Shown: in pieces, positions 57,561 to 64,000 of the stretch
How the letters are laid out: every line of letters starts with the position of its first letter
How positions within the stretch are numbered: position 1 is the stretch's first letter
Source of the DNA: Apostichopus japonicus
Taxonomy: Eukaryota > Echinodermata > Holothuroidea > Aspidochirotida > Stichopodidae
Length of the DNA: 64,000 nt
Direction of reading: 5' to 3'
NCBI RefSeq assembly: GCF_037975245.1
Contig: NC_092569.1
Span: 22,164,168 to 22,228,167, forward strand
Notes under the pieces: model-generated
What the model saw: only the letters and a program-made list of their open reading frames with translations
Database searches by the model: none
What the model was told of the DNA's origin: nothing
Position numbers and translations under genes: made by a program

Positions 57561-60462
57561 ATAAACAATAAAAGAGACTAAGATCAACTTTGGACTTGTA
57601 ACAAGAAACTTATCTTCCCATTTATAACATTCATTTTGTTGTTCATTATTCTAGCATACTTTGTGAACAGTTGAGTAGATCGTGTGAAGTACAGTACATG
57701 AATTTGGAAAAGATGATAACAGCAAGCCAAAGATCTTCTCCTGAGCCGAATGACGAAACCCATCAAAACAATACGTGGTGAGCACTTGTTACAGTGAGGT
57801 ATACTAAAACGTGTTTCTACATAACTAGTTAATGAGGCTTCTTTGGTGTCAAAATGGATCAATTCAAGATACATTTACTGTACTATTTTGCAATCAAAAA
57901 AACTCACAAACAAGATACCTTCACATGTGTTACACAGAAATTAAAACAGTTTACAGAAGTTTCACACCACGAAGATGAACGGGTTGGGTTGAGTTCCTCT
58001 CTGGAGGTGAAACGTACATGTCAGCTGGCTCTTGAGGTATCTCAGTTGTTGCAGTGTCTTTGGTTTGGCCTCTCAAATCTTCACCTCACCTCATTGGTCT
58101 GTCAGAGAAAAACAACAAAATTATTCAATTCACAGAAAAGAGGAAATTTTGAAGTTTATACAGTAGTAAATACAATTAGCCTTCATGGACCAAATTAATG
58201 TTACAGACAACTTCAAGGATATCATTACCCAAAGACAGGTTTCAAAATGTCACCTTAAAATTCCTTTGACATTTACTTTACTTTATGATCACAAGTGCCT
58301 AAATTTCAATCATTTTACAACTACTGATAGAGTTCGTAACAACACATGCAGTTTTCAAGCTGGCATTTTCATACAATATTTTGAAAACTTGTGCTAGGTA
58401 CGACCGTAGGTGTTTCTAAACTCCTCTCAATAAATAACACTGACAAGATATGGAATACAAATCTACATATAGGTTATTTGATCCAGCTGTAGTACTTATG
58501 ATAAACGCAGAAAAAATTGACATCAACTGAGGGACTGTAGAGATTATTCCAACACTGTGAATTTCACATTTCTAAAAGCACATTACATTCATATATGTTG
58601 GAAGGCAATACAACAGTAATATACAGCAACTACTGTATACTAATCTACTGTACATACAACATAGTAAACCTCGTTCTTCAGAGTATTTCTGTATCTCGTC
58701 CATGCGTTGGTCACGACAGATCTGGTCAATTCAGGTACATGTCATTACCTTATCATTACCAACTTAACATAGCACTGAAGCTACTGTACTTTTCAAAACC
58801 AAATTTGGTCAGACAGTGTAAGAAATGTCTGGTTTCCCATTAATGAGCAGAAATTATAGAAAATCACCAAAGTTCAGAATGTTACTGGATATTAACTGAT
58901 AGAGATACAATTTAAGAAACAGGAAGATCTCGGGTGAGCAAAGATGAAATGGAGCATGACGAAGATGAAGAAGAAGCAGCATAAACCAAAACAGAGAGAT
59001 GAGAAAATAAAAATAATCATGTGATCATCAATCATGAATATGCATGAATATGCAAATAAGTTCCATCTGCCTTCCCGTTCTTGTTTCAATACACACTATA
59101 ATAGGAATGCAGCAGGTGCTTGGAGATAAAGGACATTATGGATATATACTACAGCACATATCATTTTTAAACACATTTATCTTCACTCGGCGGACAAGAT
59201 CCTTGGGACAGTAGTGTTACAGTAAATAGCATGTGCATCACTTCATTGTCTCTTCTCAACTGCAAACATATCAGCGAGAATATGTCGTAACTATAGCATT
59301 AGAGAATGGAATGTTTGAACAGAATGGAGTGTTTCAATCTAGTTATTCCTCTTTTCCAAATATCCGCCCTTAAAATTATGCTAAAATGTCTGCCATGCTC
59401 CTTTATTGCCAAAGTGATGTTGATTTGTGTCCAGGTCTAAAATTTCACATAAAAATTCAAATTATAACCCATCTTTTGCTTTCAAACAAACAACTGGGTA
59501 CTCATGGGTGACATCCAATACCCATTGTACTGGACATATTTGCAAGGCCATATTAATATTTTAGTGATTTTCTACTGATGTTTGCGTTGTTTCTGAGGTG
59601 TATCAACCCATGGTTCATTATCTACAGTATGTTAAGCATTCCAAACACTATGCTTGCCAAGCCTCTGCTGTATAAAAAAAAAAAATTTTTGTTTTTCAAA
59701 AATAAAAGCACAGGGTAAAGCAATACAACATAGACTGCTAGGCTAGAGAGAGGTTACAAGAAACTACAACCTTCAATGTGCAGTGGTGCTGACACTAACG
59801 GGAGGTTCCCCATACAAAAGCACATGAAAACCTTATTCCTCAGTAAATACTCAGTTTATAGGAGGGGTGACTTCAATCTCAACTCCTTAAGACAACACTG
59901 TCTGGAAAAGAAACTTCATAACAATACTTGTAAATGAGACCTCAATTCTTATCTATAGCAAAACTGAAGTGTTGAGCAATAACATTTACAGTTCGTATAC
60001 TGTACTTATGTTGAATACTGTTTATGTAACTATGTACTTTCTTAATATTGGTGACCTCCAGGTATATTAATCCTGTGACGGTAGCAACCTCTTTAAATTA
60101 AAAGATAAGTAGTTTTATAAAGAAAATCATAATTTGTTAGTTTTTCACTGACTATGCAAACTGAAAATGTTCTACATATATAATGAAGTGTTAAAGCGCA
60201 CAAACTACTAAAACTAGATATAAAAGCAATCTCTGCTTTTTCAATTGCTGAACAGAACCACACAACTTCTTTCCCCTTAAGTGTCTGTGTACTTCAGGGC
60301 ATCAGGCAGCGGATTCCCTGTGTTTTCCCCACCCTCATCAAGATGCTGTCCATATAATATATATATATATATTAAATAAAACACTGATATTCTAAAGACT
60401 AAATTACAATCTGCATCCATCCAATACAACTTGAAAGTAAGGAACAAGACTATTTAATCATA

Positions 60463-60778
60463 GCGAGCGTGGTGGACGATTGACTAAGGCGTCGGACTCG
60501 TGATCCAAGGATTGCTGGTTCGATTCCTGCCTAGTTCACTACGTTGTTTCCTTGGGCAAGATGCTTTATCTCAATTGCCTCTCTCAACCCAGGGGTTAAA
60601 TGGGTACCTGTGAGGTAACTTGTCATTGGGCGCAGTATGTAACTGCAGCCGCTTGGAGGGATTGTCTCTGGGACAGGTTATCACTGACCAGGGGTACAGT
60701 AACATATCGTCTGTAAAGCGCTTTGAGACCTATTGCTGGCATAAAGCGCTACATAAAAGTGGAATATTATTATTATTA
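60463..60778 (+). mobile_element. tRNA-derived SINE, second copy
   Basis: Same family as 49969-50271: GCGAGCGTGGTGG start, CTCGTGA anticodon-like loop, B-box GGTTCGATTCC, GGTTAAATGGGTACCTG, then AAAGCGCTTTGAGACC and an (ATT)n tail. No clear target duplication. Confidence 0.85.
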
Positions 60779-61527
60779 AGCTGATCAAATATCACCAAAG
60801 GATGAAAATGTCAGTTCGAAAACAAAGGTTTTAAATGAAAAACCAATTTTCATCAGTATAACTGAATTGACAGGTTTACTGTATGTGATACTGAAGTGGG
60901 TTATTTCGTACCGTGTCATATTTCCATTAATATGGTATGCCTGATGCTGGGGCATTGCAAGACACACACACACACACAGTTTTTACTTGGAGCTGTCAAT
61001 AATATAGCAAAGGATACTTGAGGTTGGAAACAGATGATCAAAGCTTGGGTGTGGGGTATATACAGTAGGCAAGAGATTGTAATAGTGATTTAATGATAGG
61101 AATAAACCTGCTCGCCAATTTATGATTTACAACAATGGAGCCTTTATGATTCATTAGTATGCGAGTTTCAATAGTTCATGACAAAATTCTAACCAATTAC
61201 AGTTAAGATGAAAAGGAGTGGAGGGTGGGAGGGAGGGAGGTGGAGGGAGAGGGGGAAGAAATGTAGGTCATGTTGAAGATAGGTGATGTAATCAAGTTTG
61301 TTACATTTATACCCCAATCAAGATACATTTCAGCCAAATATGTAGTATAGTAAAAAGTATGTTACAAACATACAGTAGCCTATTGTGAAGCAAACCATAC
61401 AGTATTACAAACTTTTCCCATTCAATTGTTACTGTGTGTAAACCTTGTTATGTCCCTGGCAACAGGCACTGTTCAGACCATATAAAGTACAGTACAGTAG
61501 TTACCTGGGTCAGCTTCACAAATTTAA

Positions 61528-61887
61528 AGGGTGTGAAGACTCGAACACAAAGAAATGTCTCATGCTGGTAATCTGACCTAGTTTCGAATGAGGTGTAACA
61601 GAAGTGTTAGACACCATCATCGATCCCAGAAAATACACACAGAGCTTGTTACCATCAGTAATTATACACTAGTGTACAGTCAATACATACAGCTACGGTC
61701 AATACCTACAAAACAGACATACATAGCAGCGATGGACATCTCAGGTCTAGATAAAAGAAAACAAGGTATCACGTTTAATTTACTGTCTGCATTTTGTAGC
61801 GAAAAGAAGAAGATTTCACTTGCAAGCAAAGGAAAGTTAACTTTTTTCAGAGCGCAGCACGTGGTTTGGGGCGAGTCTTCAATGCCT
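61528..61887 (+). mobile_element. TTAA-flanked MITE, family copy 3 (360 bp)
   Basis: Ends AGGGTGTGAAGACTCG and CGAGTCTTCAATGCCT, with TTAA on both sides (61524-61527, 61888-61891). It is close in sequence to the copies at 41359 and 51770. The open frames across it on both strands are readings of the element; copy 1 shows the same frames. Confidence 0.85.
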
Positions 61888-62144
61888 TTAAAGAGAAACA
61901 AATACTTCATAATCTTAAGTATTTGTTTTTTTCTTGCTTACAACTGTCGACTGCAAAACCCTTGAGCTGAGAACATAAAATGCAAAGAAAAGCATTCCCA
62001 TGCTTACTTGATTAATTTAGTTCATGCAATTTAAATCTTTGAAAGGAAAGTGTCTGAGGTACATATAGCAGTAGAGAAGTTATACACTGTAACAAGGCCT
62101 CTACAGTGGAGCTTAAGTGTCTACATAGTAAATGTATGTTGACG

Positions 62145-63690
62145 AACAAAAATAAAATTCTGCATTCCTCAATCAAAATCCTTTTTTTATTTACATTTCA
62201 TGTTAACAGATACTCCCATGGCTTGACACCCTTCCATTTATTTGTTTGTTCTTCCTGGTATTGTCCAACAAACAATGGTTAAACAATTGTTTTTCTGCTT
62301 TTTTTTCCATTCTTAACAAGTTATGCACAGTCAATGTGCTGGAGTGTATATTTCATTCGACAATTGTTGTTTTTTTGTGTTGTTTTTTTTTTTATTTGCC
62401 AGAAGTACTGTAAACTTTTCCTTGAAATAATTTACATTTCGTGTAATAAAGGTATACAAACATAAAACATTTCAGAAGGAAAAAAAAAAAAACAAAAAAA
62501 AACAATCGACATAATAAGCAAATGACATTACAAACCCTTCACTAAGATTATTCTTTGCAAGGTATAATACAAAAAGCTTCAATGTTAGACAGTATTATGG
62601 TTAATATATATCTTCAAAATACCATATCAAAACACGTTTGATGTCTTGGTTGTTGTTGGTGAGGCCATCTTGGATTATATTTCATGTTAAACCCAAAAGC
62701 ATAGAGCCCAAAAGAATAAAACAAAGATCAGAAAGCTAAGCAAAGTTTCTATTTTGTTTTTAAATTGTTTGTTGAAAATAAATTACCAAAAATCCGGGCT
62801 ACATGTTGCATTTGTGTTAATCAGGTATGTGTGTAAATGTAAATGTCAAACATTATTATGGTTAATATATCTTCAAAATACCATATCAAAACACGTTTGA
62901 TGTCTTGGTTGTTGTAAGTGAGGCCATCTTGGATTATATAACATGTTAAACCCAAACACCAATTGCATAGAGCCCCAAAAGATTACAACAAAATTAAAAA
63001 AGCTAGATACAAAAAGTAAATAGGTCGATTAAAAATAGTTTCACAAAATTCAACAAGTTTATTTTTTGTTGTAAAATTGTTTTTTAAAAATTGATTTCAA
63101 AATATCCCGGCCACATATTGCTAATTTGTGTTAATCAGGTATGTGTTTAAATGTACAACTACATAGTTCTTTAACTACAGCATTGATACAAAGCATTGCA
63201 AACACAAAGTTAAAACACTGCGATGGTTGTTTTCTTTGTACTTTGGTCAATCAATCCGGTTTGCAGATATTAGACCAAAAATAAAATTCTGCATTCCTCA
63301 ATCTAAATCCATGTTTTATTTACATTTCATGTTTACAGATACTCCATTGCATTACACCCTTCCATTTGTTTGTTTGTTCTTCCTGGTATTGTCCAACAAA
63401 CAATGGTTACCCTATTGTTTTTCTCTTTTGTTTTCATTCTTTACAAGTTATGCCTAGTCAATTAGCTGGAGAGTATATTTATATTAGCATTATGTTACAT
63501 GTTAATCCCAAACACCAAATGCATAGAGCCCCAAAAAAAAGAAAAAGAAAGAAGCTTAACAAAAAAGTAAATAGGTGGATTCAAAATAGTTTCACGAAAT
63601 TCAACAAGTTTATTTTTTGTTTTAAAATTGTCTTTTAAAAATTGATTTCACAATATCTGGGATACATGTTGCATTTGCTAATATCATGGC
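62145..63690. repeat. Cluster of diverged direct repeats
   Basis: Three kinds of segment recur. One (AATAAAATTCTGCATTCCTC to about 62353) returns at 63278-63480. A second (ATACCATATCAAAACACGTT with GCATAGAGCCC) occurs at about 62580-62745 and 62848-62990 and in part at 63483-63540. A third (GGGCTACATGTTGCATTTG and GTGTTAATCAGGTATGTG) occurs at about 62760-62840, 63040-63160 and in part near 63560-63690. This suggests staged local duplication with later divergence. Confidence 0.75.
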
Positions 63691-64000
63691 AACACATGAA
63701 CGGTTCTTTTCACATGCATGCTTTTATAAGTCCCCCTACATTGCATATCTAGTGACCATAAAAATTGCTAAAGAGGATCAAAATTGCCACAAAAACTTAA
63801 AACAGACGTATATGTTTGACAGAAAATATCTATTTGCATGCTGTAAGTAACTGATGATGTTTATGACAAGTTTTGTGTTTATACTGTGACTATCCTTGGT
63901 GTCTTCAAATTTTGCTAAAAGAGTCATTTAATCAAACTGCAGTATCATGAATTAAGTGATGCATGTAGTTCTCCTTCAAATTTTATAGTTCCTTCATGCT

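Larger units (their letters stand above)
54700..64000. other. Intergenic or UTR sequence without a recognisable gene
   Basis: No open frame in this 9.3-kb interval shows a protein family motif, and none can be chained by splice sites into a longer product. It is AT-rich with the repeats listed separately. Part of it could be the 3' UTR or intron of a gene beyond the window, but I see nothing that supports a strand. Confidence 0.5.

Noticed and set aside
61588-61965. 125-codon frame near the third MITE
   Set aside because: It lies almost wholly within the TTAA-flanked element, and the related copy at 41359 gives similar frames; a repeat reading, not a gene.

Overview
This is a piece of AT-rich animal genome, most likely from a marine invertebrate. 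I would guess a deuterostome such as an echinoderm, but only from the general look of the sequence. The genes have GT/AG introns. The space between them is filled with short non-autonomous DNA transposons, tRNA-derived SINEs, (AT)n tracts and long tandem repeats. There is no operon structure, no stable RNA gene and no CRISPR. Two complete protein genes can be rebuilt with every splice phase closing: a three-exon microsomal cytochrome P450 on the minus strand (18608-26180, 496 codons) and a ten-exon SLC35B3-type PAPS transporter on the plus strand (39502-52878, 391 codons). Everything else is partial, broken or mobile.

Layout. 1-2389: the 3' part of a multi-exon gene of an uncharacterised multicopy family, with an in-frame stop, so probably a pseudogene. 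2411-21163: a 9,373-bp unit present twice in direct tandem. The copies look identical, and the same 7-bp word AAAAGCA lies at the left edge, the junction and the right edge. The unit carries the P450 terminal exon, so the P450 proper uses the right-hand copy and an orphan terminal exon sits 9.4 kb further on. 21164-26180: the rest of the P450 gene, whose first intron holds a hAT-like element with a second one nested inside it. 27037-28973: another nested pair of hAT-like elements. 28974-34970: intergenic, with a 601-bp inverted-repeat element and fragments. 34970-37411: a decayed ISL2EU/Harbinger-like transposon (helix-turn-helix plus DDE transposase on plus, YqaJ-like nuclease piece on minus), itself hit by a 367-bp hAT-like element. 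39502-52878: SLC35B3, whose introns hold a 12-unit satellite of about 170 bp, TTAA-flanked MITEs, a long hairpin and a SINE. 52879-64000: no gene recognised; direct repeats, a SINE, a third MITE copy and a poly(T) tract.

The two intact genes are not functionally linked as far as the sequence shows. The P450 would sit in the endoplasmic reticulum membrane and oxidise small lipophilic substrates. The transporter would carry the sulfate donor PAPS into the Golgi lumen. The most striking features are the perfect tandem duplication that splits and copies the end of the P450 gene, and the dense record of nested transposons with readable target-site duplications.
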